From positions 186,001 through 250,000 of the forward strand of contig JAWLGZ010000006.1 of NCBI GenBank assembly GCA_041690635.1: a DNA stretch of 64,000 bases. The letters run 5' to 3'. Below are positions 43,092 through 52,950 of the stretch, piece after piece (within the stretch, counting starts at the first letter, position 1; every line of letters begins with the position of its first letter). Source of the DNA: JAWLGZ01 sp041690635 (GTDB lineage: Bacteria; Pseudomonadota; Gammaproteobacteria; Thiohalomonadales; Thiohalomonadaceae). Both the position numbers and the translations under genes were made by a program. The notes under the pieces are model-generated. The model was not told the origin of the DNA. It was given only the letters and a program-made list of their open reading frames with translations, and searched no databases.

Positions 43092-45533
43092 ATGGAGGAC
43101 AGCAAATCGGGAAAGGCGTGTCCCAGGGGGACGGGACTGTTTCTGGCCTTGGTCGTCGTTGCTGCATTCGCGTCCGGCTGCTCCTCTCCGGCCGACAAGG
43201 CACGGGAGTTCTATGACAGGGGTAACTCGCTGTTCGAGAGGGGGGAGTATGCCAAGGCGGTACTCGAGTATCGCAATGCCCTGCAAGTAAAGGGAGATAT
43301 GGTGCGGGCATGGTATGCGCTCGCCCAGGTCTATGAGAAGCAGGGGCAATGGGACCGGGTGTTCAGCACCTTGAAGCGGGTGCTCGACCTGGATGCCAAT
43401 CACGTCGGCGCACAGGTCACCCTTGGCAAGCTCTTTCTGGCGGCGGGGCAGATCGACGCGGCGCTCGAGTACAGCAATTCGACACTGAAATTGAGTCCAG
43501 AGGCACCTGAGGTGTTGGCGTTCAGGGCGGCGGTACTCTACGGATTGGAAGATCGGGTGGGGGCGGCAGAAGTCGCAAAGGCTGCGCTGTTGCGGGACCC
43601 GGAGAATGTGGATGCCCTGATTGTCCTGTCTACCGAACGCATTGCTTCAGGTGCTCCCGGGGAGGCGATCGCCTATCTGGATCGCGGGTTGAGGGTGCAT
43701 GCCAGCAATGTGGCACTCATGCTCATTAAGATCCAGGCGCTGGACGAACTGGATGAAACGGAGGAGGCCGAGGCGATCTACGGCCGCCTTATCCGGCTTT
43801 ATCCCCAGGAGCGTGGATTCAGGCAGCGCTTGGCGCGTCATCACCTGGAGCGCGGCCGTGTGGATAGAGCCGAAATGGTATACCGCGGCATCGTGGAAGA
43901 GAGCCCCGATGACGTGGAGGCCCGCCTTGACCTCATCCGTTTCCTGAAGGCACACCAGGGGGATGACACGGCGGAAAAGCAGCTCAGGGCCTACATCGAG
44001 AAGGCACCCGACGAACGCAGGCTCTCCATCCTCCTGGCAGAACTCTATTCATCGGTCGGCAAGGAGGCTGAGGCCAGGGAGGTCTATCACGGTTTGATTG
44101 CCACGGACAGTGTGGGCAGCAGTGGCCTTGCGGCGCGCAGCCGTCTCGCCGCCATGGAGGTCACGGCGGGGGAGAAGGGACGGGCAAGCGCCCTGATTGG
44201 CGAAGTGCTGGCGATCGATGCCCGAAATATTGACGCGCTCATGCTGCGTGCGCACATGGCAATCGAGGATCTGGAACTGGGCGCGGCTATCGGCGATCTC
44301 CGCACGGTTCTGCGAGAGCAGCCGGGAGCGGCTCCGGCCATGGTGCTATTGGGCAAGGCGCACGAACTGGGCGGTGAATTGGCGCTCGCCGGTGATCAGT
44401 ACCGGCGTGCGTTTATCAATAGTGCCGGGGATCCAGCCATCGGCACGGCCTACGTGGACTTCCTCCGAAGGCAAGGGAATGCGGCGACCGCGGAAGAGAT
44501 ACTGCTCCAGTTGCTGACGGGCACCCCGGGTTATCTACCGGCGCTGGAGGCGCTAGCCCACGTGCGGATTGAGCTCAGTGACTGGGTCGGTGCGGAACAG
44601 GTGGCCGAACAGATACGCCAGCTTGGGGATCAGAACAGGATTTCAAGCCAGTTGTTGGGCGCTGTCTACGCTGCGCAGAAGAGGGCCGCCGACAGCATTG
44701 CTGCATTCAGGGATGCCTACGATACGGCCCCAACCGCGGTGCAACCAATGGTCTCGCTTGTCGGCGCCTATGTGCGTGCAGGAAAGCACGCTGAAGCTCA
44801 AAACTTTCTGAAAACGGTGCTCACCGCCAACCCGCGGAATCCCCTTGCGGGCATCCTGTTGAGCCGGCTTTACCTCCTTAATGGTGACCTTGACAGTGCC
44901 CGTCGGCACTTACATACCTTTGTCGAGCAGGATCCGCGTAACGCGGCAGGGTACCTCGAGCTGGCAGGAATCCATGCGAGGGACAGCCAACTGGAAAAGG
45001 CGCAGGCGGTGATCGAGCAGGGTCTGCGTCAGTTGCCCGAGGAGTTCGGATTGCGGCTGATGCAGGCCTCGTTGAACGAGCAGTCCGGGAACTTCGAAGT
45101 GGCGATTCGGCAGTATGAGGCGCTGTATCTGGAGCACCCGAACGCTGACATCATCGTGAACAACCTGGCCAGTCTGCTCTCGGACCACGGTCGTGGCGCC
45201 GAGGAGCATCGGCGTGCCGTGCGGCTCGCATCACGCTTCAAGGGAAGCAAGATTCCCCACTATCAGGACACGCTGGGGTGGGCTTACGTCAGGGCGGGAA
45301 GAGTGGAGGAGGCCCTGCCACTGCTGAAGGCAGCTGTAGCAGAGAATCCGGATATCCTGATTTTCCGTTACCACCTCGGCATGGCTTATCAGGCGGCACA
45401 ACGATCTGAGGATGCACGAAGAGAACTGGAGAGTGTTCTGGTGCATGCTGCTGGCGATGCCCCTATTTATGCAGACAAGATTGAGGCGGCATTGGTTGAA
45501 CTGTCCTCTGAGGAGGTGTCGGGTGCCCCATAA
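43092..45533 (+). CDS. prsT: TPR-repeat lipoprotein PrsT of the exosortase system
   Basis: 813-residue lipoprotein. Signal peptide with lipobox FASGC (Cys29), then tandem tetratricopeptide repeats through nearly the whole chain (for example AREFYDRGNSLFERGEYAKAVLEY at about 36 onward). PrsT is the usual neighbour of exosortase genes and is thought to help assemble or export the polysaccharide or sorted proteins in the periplasm; the role is not proven. The ATG at 43092 has GGAGG seven bases upstream, which rules out the in-frame codon at 43050. Confidence 0.87.
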   Translation: MEDSKSGKACPRGTGLFLALVVVAAFASGCSSPADKAREFYDRGNSLFERGEYAKAVLEYRNALQVKGDMVRAWYALAQVYEKQGQWDRVFSTLKRVLDLDANHVGAQVTLGKLFLAAGQIDAALEYSNSTLKLSPEAPEVLAFRAAVLYGLEDRVGAAEVAKAALLRDPENVDALIVLSTERIASGAPGEAIAYLDRGLRVHASNVALMLIKIQALDELDETEEAEAIYGRLIRLYPQERGFRQRLARHHLERGRVDRAEMVYRGIVEESPDDVEARLDLIRFLKAHQGDDTAEKQLRAYIEKAPDERRLSILLAELYSSVGKEAEAREVYHGLIATDSVGSSGLAARSRLAAMEVTAGEKGRASALIGEVLAIDARNIDALMLRAHMAIEDLELGAAIGDLRTVLREQPGAAPAMVLLGKAHELGGELALAGDQYRRAFINSAGDPAIGTAYVDFLRRQGNAATAEEILLQLLTGTPGYLPALEALAHVRIELSDWVGAEQVAEQIRQLGDQNRISSQLLGAVYAAQKRAADSIAAFRDAYDTAPTAVQPMVSLVGAYVRAGKHAEAQNFLKTVLTANPRNPLAGILLSRLYLLNGDLDSARRHLHTFVEQDPRNAAGYLELAGIHARDSQLEKAQAVIEQGLRQLPEEFGLRLMQASLNEQSGNFEVAIRQYEALYLEHPNADIIVNNLASLLSDHGRGAEEHRRAVRLASRFKGSKIPHYQDTLGWAYVRAGRVEEALPLLKAAVAENPDILIFRYHLGMAYQAAQRSEDARRELESVLVHAAGDAPIYADKIEAALVELSSEEVSGAP

Positions 45534-45705
45534 GTGGGATATATACCCGGAAAATAGCGCGGTTCTATTGACAGTAACAAATGGGGGGCTGGTGCTCGGA
45601 GGCTGGTTGGTGGCGGTATTAATGCCGGGGAGTGATATCCATTGAGGTGCGCTCTCAAAGAGTAGTTACCAATATGGTTGACGTAAGAGAAGGGAGTCTC
45701 TATTA

Positions 45706-47403
45706 ATGGGTTTATTGCCAATTTGTGAGCGCCAAGATAGAAGAGAATGGGCGCGACAATTGATCGGTATTCGGTTTGGAGGATTTGGCGAGCGCACGGC
45801 ATTAGTAGTGCTGTGTTGTTTCCTGCTGCTACCGATTCTGCTGTACCCAGTTCTGGGTGGTGGGCGTGGCGGAATGGATCTCCTCTATGCCTTTAATCTA
45901 GTAGCCTCGTTCCTGTGGATGCTGTTGTTGCACGTGGTTGTGCGTAGGCCTCTGGTGCTGCACATGGTGTTGCTTCCGCTCTACCTAACGACGATGATCG
46001 ATCTGTTTCTTCTAACGTCGTTTGGTAATCGGATTTCCGCCGGTTACGTAATGATTGCGCTGAGCAACTATGGCGAGTTGGATGAGTTCCTTGCTGCATA
46101 TGTCAAGCCTGTTGCGCTTACTGTTTCGGTATCAGTGGTGGTGTATGTTTATGCCATGTTCGGTTTGCGGAACGTAAAACTGCCAAGGGCGCCTCGGCTG
46201 GCAGTGTTGTTGGTGGCTTTGCTGATGGCCATTTATGGGTCAGCTGTTGGTCGTGGGCTTCAACAAAAAATGTCGCTCGAGCAGGCGGTGTATGACGTAA
46301 TAGGTAAGGAGATGAGCGCTCCGTTCGGGGTAGTGTTTCAAGGAGTTGTGGCGCTTAATCAATTCATTGGATACGCAGATCTCCGACGGAAGCGTGAGTA
46401 TCATATCTTCGGCGCATTGAAAAACTTTGCGGAGGAGGATGAAATATATGTTTGGGTAATTGGTGAGTCCTCAAGGCCGCACAACTGGTCACTCTTTGGG
46501 TATGAACGGGAGACGACACCATTGTTGGAAAAATTGCCGGGTCTGATTGGACTTCCCAATATGCTGGCGACCGCGCCGCATACCTCCGTCGCAGTGCCGT
46601 CGATGTTGAGTTTGGACCCGGTGAACCGTTGGGAAGATGTGCTGTCGCACAAATCGATAATTAGTGCCTTTGGTGAAGTCGGGTTCGGCACCTACTGGAT
46701 CTCGGCGCAAGAGGTTGACGGGTGGGCCGGCATTGTTCCGCAGATTGCTGCTGAGGCGGCACACACTCGATACTATGACCGTGCGTTGGATGGGAAACTT
46801 GTAAATGCGATGGAGGATATTCTCAACGAGAATCCGTCAAAACGTCCCCTGTTCATTGTGTTGCACACAAAAGGAAGCCACTGGGTGTATTCGCGTCGTT
46901 ATCCTTCCGAGTACGACCACTTCCAAACCGCGGGAAGTACAAGGCGGGCGCAATTGGTTGACAGCTATGATAACAGCATTCGCTATTCGGACTGGGTGCT
47001 GTCTCAGGTTGTCGATTTGCTAGCCAGGCGCGGATCCTTTTCAGTGGTGGTTTACTCATCGGACCACGGGGAGAACCTGCTGGATGACGAAGAAGGCTTG
47101 TTCGGTCATGCGATCGGAAACAGTTATGACTTGGCGTCAGCTTCGTTCATCTGGGTCTCGGAATCGGTCAGACAGAAGTTTCCTGGGTGCATCAGAATAG
47201 CTGAGGAGAATTCAAGTAAGCGCATGAGCCTGTCGAATCTCCCCCATTCGTTGTTGCACATAGCAGGGATTGACCTCGATGGCCTTGATTATTCGATGAG
47301 TGTCTTCAGTTCCCAATTCGAAGAGCGGCCGCGCTGGTATCGGGTGCGAGGGGAGTTAAAGCGAGAGGCGGTGCCCGCCGAAGAAATGATGTTTCGCGAA
47401 TAA
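45706..47403 (+). CDS. Phosphoethanolamine transferase-like sulfatase-fold membrane enzyme
   Basis: 565-residue protein with about five N-terminal helices (to about 180) and a C-terminal alkaline-phosphatase/sulfatase-fold domain. Metal and nucleophile motifs: VIGESSRPHNWSLFGY (Glu then the nucleophile-position Ser), LHTKGSHW and YSSDHGENL with Asp-His. This fits the EptA/CptA family, which adds phosphoethanolamine to lipid A or glycans; in this locus the polysaccharide may be the target. The ATG at 45706 follows GAAGGGAG. It is less GC-rich than the surrounding genes, and it is the last plus-strand gene of the locus. Confidence 0.85.
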   Translation: MGLLPICERQDRREWARQLIGIRFGGFGERTALVVLCCFLLLPILLYPVLGGGRGGMDLLYAFNLVASFLWMLLLHVVVRRPLVLHMVLLPLYLTTMIDLFLLTSFGNRISAGYVMIALSNYGELDEFLAAYVKPVALTVSVSVVVYVYAMFGLRNVKLPRAPRLAVLLVALLMAIYGSAVGRGLQQKMSLEQAVYDVIGKEMSAPFGVVFQGVVALNQFIGYADLRRKREYHIFGALKNFAEEDEIYVWVIGESSRPHNWSLFGYERETTPLLEKLPGLIGLPNMLATAPHTSVAVPSMLSLDPVNRWEDVLSHKSIISAFGEVGFGTYWISAQEVDGWAGIVPQIAAEAAHTRYYDRALDGKLVNAMEDILNENPSKRPLFIVLHTKGSHWVYSRRYPSEYDHFQTAGSTRRAQLVDSYDNSIRYSDWVLSQVVDLLARRGSFSVVVYSSDHGENLLDDEEGLFGHAIGNSYDLASASFIWVSESVRQKFPGCIRIAEENSSKRMSLSNLPHSLLHIAGIDLDGLDYSMSVFSSQFEERPRWYRVRGELKREAVPAEEMMFRE

Positions 47404-47477
47404 TGCATCCAGGCGCGGTACCATTTGGGTCGGGGGCTGGGAGACAGCGGTGTGGCCACTCAGTCGTCGGTCGCATG

Positions 47478-48623
47478 TCATCCGAAGGCGGAAGGCTTGA
47501 GTGTGCTCGATGCCTGTTGTGATGTCGTGGGTCGCGATGGGGTCGGTAGTGTGAAGCCCTCCAATAGCCGTTCCAGTTCGGCGGCGCGCCGTCCGTAGGT
47601 ATGCTCGGACTGGATGCGCCGTCGTGCCCGCTGGCCGATTGCATCTGCCCGTCGGGGGGTGAGCGCGCTCAAGTGGGCGGCCACCTCCTCGCCGTTTCGG
47701 GCGACCAATACCTCCCGTTCCGGTTCGAGGAACATTTCGATTCCCTCCCAGGCATCGCTGATCAGACAGGCACCGGCGCCGGCCGCCTCGAAGACCCGAG
47801 TGGCCGGCGAGTAGCCGTTCTGCGCCATGCTCTCGCGCGAGATGTTCAGAACTGCCTTTGGCGTGCAGTTGAAGGCGTTGTGGTCACGGGTGTAGACATG
47901 GCCGAGCGGTGTGACGTTGGCCGGCATCGGTTTGTCCTCCCAGCCGTTGCCGCCGAGCAGGAAGCGGCTGTCGGCAAGGCACTCCGCTGCACGCAGGAAA
48001 AATTGTTCGACACGTGCCTCCCGATCCGGTAGGCGGTTGCCGAGAAAACCGAGATCGGCAGTGAAGCGCGGATCGGGTCGTACGCGGTAGTGTGTGGTCG
48101 GATCGAGGGCGTTGTAGATCGGGACACAGGCGCGGGCACCCAGCGCCAGGAACCCTTCCACCACGGGGTCACCTCCGCCGTAGGTGAGGACCAGATCGTA
48201 GCGTGGAAGCTGCTCGCTCAGCGGATCGTGCGGGTCCGCGGCGAGGCGGGCGAGGGTGGCGGGGGCGTCCACGTCCCAATAGATGTGAAGGGCGTCAGAC
48301 CGACCACAGGCGAGGGTTTCTCGCTCCAGCAATTCGTCAAAGACGCCGACGCCGCTCGCTTTGACCACCACGTCCGCATCCGCCGCCGCGGCCAGTGCGC
48401 TCTTGACTCCGGATTCATCTGCCGAATAGACCACCACCCGTGCCCATGCCGGCGGCTCGATATCCCGGTGAAGCTGGCGGTCGTAGGCATCCGGCTCGTA
48501 GAAGGTGACACGGTGTCCCCGCTCGTTCAGTGCACGGATGATGCCGCGGTAATAGGTGGCCGCGCCGTTCCAGTAGGCGGACAGCAGGCTGGAGCCGAAG
48601 AACGCGATGTTGGGGCCGGTCAT
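47478..48623 (-). CDS. CgeB-like glycosyltransferase
   Basis: 381-residue GT-B-type protein. MTGPNIAFFGSSLLSAYWNG at the start and NGYSPATRVFEAAGAGACLISD, then EREVLVARNGEEVAAHL near the C-terminus, match the CgeB-like group and the protein at 12921-14030. The ATG at 48623 is chosen for GGAGAA about six bases upstream; an upstream frame extension to 48677 lacks resemblance. Last gene of a minus-strand set reading from 54053 to 47478. Donor sugar unknown. Confidence 0.85.
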   Translation of the reverse strand: MTGPNIAFFGSSLLSAYWNGAATYYRGIIRALNERGHRVTFYEPDAYDRQLHRDIEPPAWARVVVYSADESGVKSALAAAADADVVVKASGVGVFDELLERETLACGRSDALHIYWDVDAPATLARLAADPHDPLSEQLPRYDLVLTYGGGDPVVEGFLALGARACVPIYNALDPTTHYRVRPDPRFTADLGFLGNRLPDREARVEQFFLRAAECLADSRFLLGGNGWEDKPMPANVTPLGHVYTRDHNAFNCTPKAVLNISRESMAQNGYSPATRVFEAAGAGACLISDAWEGIEMFLEPEREVLVARNGEEVAAHLSALTPRRADAIGQRARRRIQSEHTYGRRAAELERLLEGFTLPTPSRPTTSQQASSTLKPSAFG

Positions 48624-48673
48624 GTGAGTTCTCCAGTATTTTTGGCCAGAGATGGTGCGGGGACCAACCGGGA

Positions 48674-49774
48674 TCACGCCGGGTCGACCAAGCCGAGCTC
48701 CCGGCCGATGGCCAGCAGCTCATTCACCCGGTGCGCACAGGTATGGTTGCCAAGGATGGTCTCGCGGCCGTTGCGGGCCAGCTCCTGCGCCATGTCATCG
48801 TCGTGAAGTATGGCCCGCAGGTGTTGCCTCATCTCGGTGCCGTCACGGGCGATGAGATAGTCCGTCCCCGGACGGAACAGCCCCTCCCGATCCTCCCAGG
48901 GGGCAGAGACCAGTGGAATGCCGCAGGCGAGTGCCTCAAACGGACGGATGGTCGGAATGCCCGGCAGCGCCTCCACGTAAGGCCTGCGTGGAACATGGAC
49001 GGTGACCCGGTAGCCCCCGAAGAGCTGCGGGACATGGAAGTTGGCCACCCACCCGCCGTAATCGATCCCGCAGCGCGCGAGGGTAGACAGGGCTTCGGCC
49101 GGGTAACGGACGCCGTGAATGCGGGTCCTCAGCTTCAGGTCGCGGGCGGGACCGAGAAGGAACTCATCCAGTTCGGCGCTGCGCTCGCCATCGCCCCAGT
49201 TGCCGACCCAGACCAGATCCCCCTCCTGGGGTACGGCCAGGGGGTGGAATACGCGGGTGTCCGCCGCCTCGTGCCAGGTCCAGGCGCGTTCCGTCCATCC
49301 CGCATCGAGGTAGATGTCACGGATCACGCTGCCGAATGCGAGCACCCCGTCGTAGTGGCGCAGGTCGTAGGCGGCCATATCCCCACGGTGGGTCAGCGCC
49401 CGGTGATGGGTATCGTGGAACAGCAGGCGGTAGCGCCCGGAGTGCGCGCGGTGCGCGCCGATGCGTGCCACCAAATCGTGCTCGTTCCACTCATGGACGA
49501 TCACCAGATCCGCACCGTCCAGCACCTGGTCGAGGTCCAGTGAGCGGGGGGCGTAGCGCACGCTTTCCAGATGCGGGTAGGCGCGATGGAAGTCGGCAAT
49601 GGCCGCATCACCGCGCTCCGCCAGCAGGTTCTCCATGCTCCAGGCGCCGCGCGGCTCGTACACGGAAACCGTGTGGCTGCGGGCCATCAACTCGGTGGTG
49701 ATGCCACGCAGGAAGTGGGCGTTGCCGTGATTCCAGTCGGAGAGCAGCGAGTGGTAGAAGAGCACTATCCGCAT
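48674..49774 (-). CDS. CgeB-like glycosyltransferase
   Basis: 366-residue glycosyltransferase. MRIVLFYHSLLSDWNHGNAH at the start, FHDTHHRALT in the first domain, and PRRPYVEALPGIPTIRPFEALACGIPLVS in the second (about 280-310) place it in the CgeB-like group. It starts 3 nt after the radical SAM gene ends and lies 50 nt before the next CgeB-like gene, so the three are probably co-transcribed. Confidence 0.86.
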   Translation of the reverse strand: MRIVLFYHSLLSDWNHGNAHFLRGITTELMARSHTVSVYEPRGAWSMENLLAERGDAAIADFHRAYPHLESVRYAPRSLDLDQVLDGADLVIVHEWNEHDLVARIGAHRAHSGRYRLLFHDTHHRALTHRGDMAAYDLRHYDGVLAFGSVIRDIYLDAGWTERAWTWHEAADTRVFHPLAVPQEGDLVWVGNWGDGERSAELDEFLLGPARDLKLRTRIHGVRYPAEALSTLARCGIDYGGWVANFHVPQLFGGYRVTVHVPRRPYVEALPGIPTIRPFEALACGIPLVSAPWEDREGLFRPGTDYLIARDGTEMRQHLRAILHDDDMAQELARNGRETILGNHTCAHRVNELLAIGRELGLVDPA

Positions 49775-49777
49775 GTT

Positions 49778-51058
49778 TCAGGCCCGTGATTCGAGTTCCG
49801 ACAGGCGCATCGGACGCGCCTCCTGAATATCGCTGAACTCCTCGAACTGCGCCAGGTAGTGATCGACCGCCCGCTCCCAGGCCCCCTCATCCGGCTGCCC
49901 CCACAGCTCGGTGTAGCTGGGGGAGCCGGGGTAGGGGAACAGGGGCACCGGCTTGTTGGCCCAGATCCCCTCGCCAAGCAGGCTCTGGCGCCACGCCTCC
50001 ACTGCCGCCGGGTCGTCCACCTGCGAGTCGAGCAGGGTCGCCTGCACGAAGGGAATCACCTGCCGCGCATGCACCAGCCGTTCGCGCAGTTGATCCGCAT
50101 CGAGGCGACACTCCTTGTGGAGCAGCAGGCGCCCGAGATCGGAGATGCTCTCGATGCCGGCCTCGACCGATACACACCCTGCGCGGCCGAGGTGGTCCAG
50201 CGTCTCCGGTTTCCACAGGTCGATACGGGTCTGTACACCGAACTGCACCGGGCGTGCCTCCAGGGCGTCGAGCAGCTCCTGGTTGTGGAGAAAGATCTCG
50301 TCCACGAAATAGAGGTAGCCGACCCCCTGTTCCAGCAGCTGGTCGATCTCGCGCAACAGGGTCGCGAGCGGACGGCGCCGGTACTTGTCGCGGAAGTTTT
50401 CCTTGGCGCAGAAGGTGCAGTTATAGGGGCAGCCGCGTGATGCCTCCACTTCGGCGCCCAAGCCTGAGCCGCCGCCGTCGAAGCGGTGGTGGTGGTGGGT
50501 GTGGCCGCCGATGAGCCGATCGGGCCACGCGATGGCAGGGAGTGCCTGGAAGTGCGCTGCCTGCGGCGCACCCTGGATCACCACCTCGTCGCCGGTACGG
50601 CGCGCGATGCCTTCGATGCCGTCCCACGGCTCCTCCGCCAGACGGACGATCACCTCCTCGCACTCGCCCATCACCGCCGCGTCCACCGGCAGTTTGCGCA
50701 TCAGCGTGCGGGGGGTGGTGGAGGCGTGGGGACCGACAGCCACCAGGCGTCCGCCGCAGGCGGCAAGCGACTGTGTCGCTTCCAGCGGGACCCGCAGCTC
50801 CGGCGGCGGACAGCGCCAGAAGAGGTAGGTGGGGGCGGTGGTGATGACGGTCAGATCCGGCCCGAATGCCGCCACCCGATCCCGAATCTCCGGCAGGGCG
50901 AGATGTTCGAGACCTGCATCGAGCAGCAGTACCTCGTGGCCGCGCGCCAGCAGCAGCGTGCGGGCAAATCCGAATTCGAGTGGCAGGTGCTGATCGGTGC
51001 AGCCGAAGTAGATGCTGCCTTCGAAGTGCCAGGGCGGGTTGACCAGCGCGACCTTCAC
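49778..51058 (-). CDS. B12-binding-type radical SAM protein
   Basis: 426-residue radical SAM enzyme. The N-terminal Rossmann-like domain (about 1-130, VKVALVNPPWHFEG, PLEFGFARTLLLARGHEVLLLD) is the B12-binding-domain fold of class B enzymes, though the DxHxxG cobalamin motif is not evident. The iron-sulfur motif is EASRGCPYNCTFC (CxxxCxxC, about 200-212). Start is GTG at 51058, inside the previous stop codon (GTGA), with GAGG eight bases upstream. It may methylate or rearrange a sugar for the neighbouring glycosyltransferases; the reaction is not predictable. Confidence 0.88.
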   Translation of the reverse strand: MKVALVNPPWHFEGSIYFGCTDQHLPLEFGFARTLLLARGHEVLLLDAGLEHLALPEIRDRVAAFGPDLTVITTAPTYLFWRCPPPELRVPLEATQSLAACGGRLVAVGPHASTTPRTLMRKLPVDAAVMGECEEVIVRLAEEPWDGIEGIARRTGDEVVIQGAPQAAHFQALPAIAWPDRLIGGHTHHHHRFDGGGSGLGAEVEASRGCPYNCTFCAKENFRDKYRRRPLATLLREIDQLLEQGVGYLYFVDEIFLHNQELLDALEARPVQFGVQTRIDLWKPETLDHLGRAGCVSVEAGIESISDLGRLLLHKECRLDADQLRERLVHARQVIPFVQATLLDSQVDDPAAVEAWRQSLLGEGIWANKPVPLFPYPGSPSYTELWGQPDEGAWERAVDHYLAQFEEFSDIQEARPMRLSELESRA

Positions 51059-52950
51059 AATGCCACCCTCGTGTGTGACGCCGCTTCGCCCGCATGCAGT
51101 GCGCGCAGCCAGGCATGGAGGCGATCGATCCCTTCTCCCACCGGGACCTGCGGTTGCCACCCGGTCGCCGCGGAGAAGCGGGAGATGTCCGAAACGTAGT
51201 AGCGCTGATCGGCGAGCCGCCAGGGACGGTAGGTCACCTTGAGCGGCAGGCCGTAGTTCCCCCGCAGCCGCTCCAGCAGTTCGCGCAGGCTGAGCGTGTT
51301 GGTCGGTCCGCCGCCGATGTTGAACGGCTGCCCGGCGAGCGCCGCCGCCTGCTCGCGTGCTGTCCGCATCGCCGTCACCAGGTCGTCGATGAACAGCACG
51401 TCACGGACCTGGAATCCGTCGCCGAACAGGGTCAACGGTTCGCGCCGTAGTGCACGGATCAGGAAGTGGGCAATCCAGCCCTGGTCCTCGGTGCCGAACT
51501 GGCGGGGACCGTAGATGCAACTCATGCGCAGCACGGTGGTGGTCAGCCCGAAGGTGCGCGCATAGTCGAGCACATACTGGTCCGCTGCACCTTTGGAGCA
51601 GCCGTAGGGGCTGCAGAAGTCGAGCGGGTGTTCCTCGTCGACGCCGTGGGCAGCCAGGGCGGAATCCTCCGGTAGGTAGCGGGTCTTCCCGGCGCGCAAC
51701 GCGATGTTCTTCAGTGCCCCGTACACCTTGTTGGTGGAGGTGAAAACGAGAGAAGGCGGCGTATCGAGCCGGCGCAACTCTTCGAGCAGGTTGAGGGTGC
51801 CGCGTCCGTTGGTCGCGTGATCCGCGTGCGGGTCTTCGAGACTGGTGGTGACCGCGACCTGGGCAGCAAAGTGAAACACCGAGTCGACGCCGGTCAGCGC
51901 CCGGCGCAGCGCCGGGCGATCGCGCAGGTCACCCAACCGGAATCGCAGCCGGTGACCGTGACGTTCCGCCAGCCAGCGGATATTGCTCTCCGTGCCCGGT
52001 CGGGAGAGGTTGTCGAGGATGGTGACCTCCTCTCCGGAGTGCAGCAGCCGGTCGGCAAGATTGCAGCCGATGAACCCGGCCCCGCCGGTGATCAGGGCAC
52101 TGCCGCCGCGCACCGAATCCGGACCCGGCCGGGCCAGCCGGAGCAGGCCGCGGACCGCGGGAACTCCACCTTCGGCCAGCAGCCGGAAGAGCAGTTTCGG
52201 GGTGCCGTTCCGGCGGCGCAGACCGAGGTGGTCCGCCGCCTCATCGTGGGTCTCGCCCGGATCGGTATTCCGGTCCTGCAGTGCGGACCAGTAGATCCGC
52301 TCCGCCCCCGAATCCACGCCTGCAACCAGCCGCTCCAACTGCTCGCGTTCACGGTGCCGAAGGGTGCTCGCTGCGATGTCGGTGATCCAGACAGGAAGCG
52401 AGTCGTTTAGAACCTGCTGCGCACGGGCGACTGCGTCCGCCGGTTCACGTCCCTCGCCAAGGTCGAGACCGACCGCCAAGGCGTTGCGGTGGAGCAGATC
52501 GGCGAGGGCGGGCAGCAGCTCTTCCGGCAGGGTGACCACCGGCAACGCCCCGCATTCTTCCAGTGCGTGGAGCCAGCGCCCCAGCACCTGCGCGAGGGCA
52601 GGCCATCGGGCCGAATCGCGGTCAACCCCCGTGAGGTTCAGTTCGAGTATCGCCTGAGTGGACGTGACCACATCGGCAACCTTCAGCAAGGTCTCGGGCG
52701 GGGTCTCGTCAAGTTCGCCCATCGCCAGGTCGGCGCAGATCAAGGTGTCGATGCCGGTCAGCCGCTCCAGCAGGTGGCGGCACTCCTCGTCCGTGCCGGG
52801 CCGCTTCCACTGGTTGGCAGTGAGGCGGATACGCAGGTGTTGCAACTCAAGTGCGTTCAGGTCGGAGAGGGATACAGTCACCTCCTCCGGTGTCACAGGA
52901 AATGGGACACTGACGCCGATGGCAGTCGGGACCGCACTTGCGTCGGTCAT
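51055..52950 (-). CDS. TIM-barrel-like domain fused to a CDP-paratose 2-epimerase-like SDR
   Basis: 631 residues in two parts. Residues about 20-265 look like a TIM-barrel sugar isomerase/AP-endonuclease-2-like domain, including ERIYWSALQDRNTDPGETHDE followed by HLGLRRRNGTPKLLF (recognition is moderate). Residues about 285-625 are an extended SDR very like CDP-paratose 2-epimerase: ALITGGAGFIGCNLADRL, HFAAQVAVTTSLEDP, FTSTNKVYGAL, SPYGCSKGAADQYVLDYA (Tyr-Lys) and YGPRQFGTEDQGWIAHFL. The ATG at 52950 overlaps the epimerase stop upstream (ATGA), which rules out the longer frame to 53277. The fusion suggests two successive steps on one sugar nucleotide. Confidence 0.83.
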   Translation of the reverse strand: MTDASAVPTAIGVSVPFPVTPEEVTVSLSDLNALELQHLRIRLTANQWKRPGTDEECRHLLERLTGIDTLICADLAMGELDETPPETLLKVADVVTSTQAILELNLTGVDRDSARWPALAQVLGRWLHALEECGALPVVTLPEELLPALADLLHRNALAVGLDLGEGREPADAVARAQQVLNDSLPVWITDIAASTLRHREREQLERLVAGVDSGAERIYWSALQDRNTDPGETHDEAADHLGLRRRNGTPKLLFRLLAEGGVPAVRGLLRLARPGPDSVRGGSALITGGAGFIGCNLADRLLHSGEEVTILDNLSRPGTESNIRWLAERHGHRLRFRLGDLRDRPALRRALTGVDSVFHFAAQVAVTTSLEDPHADHATNGRGTLNLLEELRRLDTPPSLVFTSTNKVYGALKNIALRAGKTRYLPEDSALAAHGVDEEHPLDFCSPYGCSKGAADQYVLDYARTFGLTTTVLRMSCIYGPRQFGTEDQGWIAHFLIRALRREPLTLFGDGFQVRDVLFIDDLVTAMRTAREQAAALAGQPFNIGGGPTNTLSLRELLERLRGNYGLPLKVTYRPWRLADQRYYVSDISRFSAATGWQPQVPVGEGIDRLHAWLRALHAGEAASHTRVAL

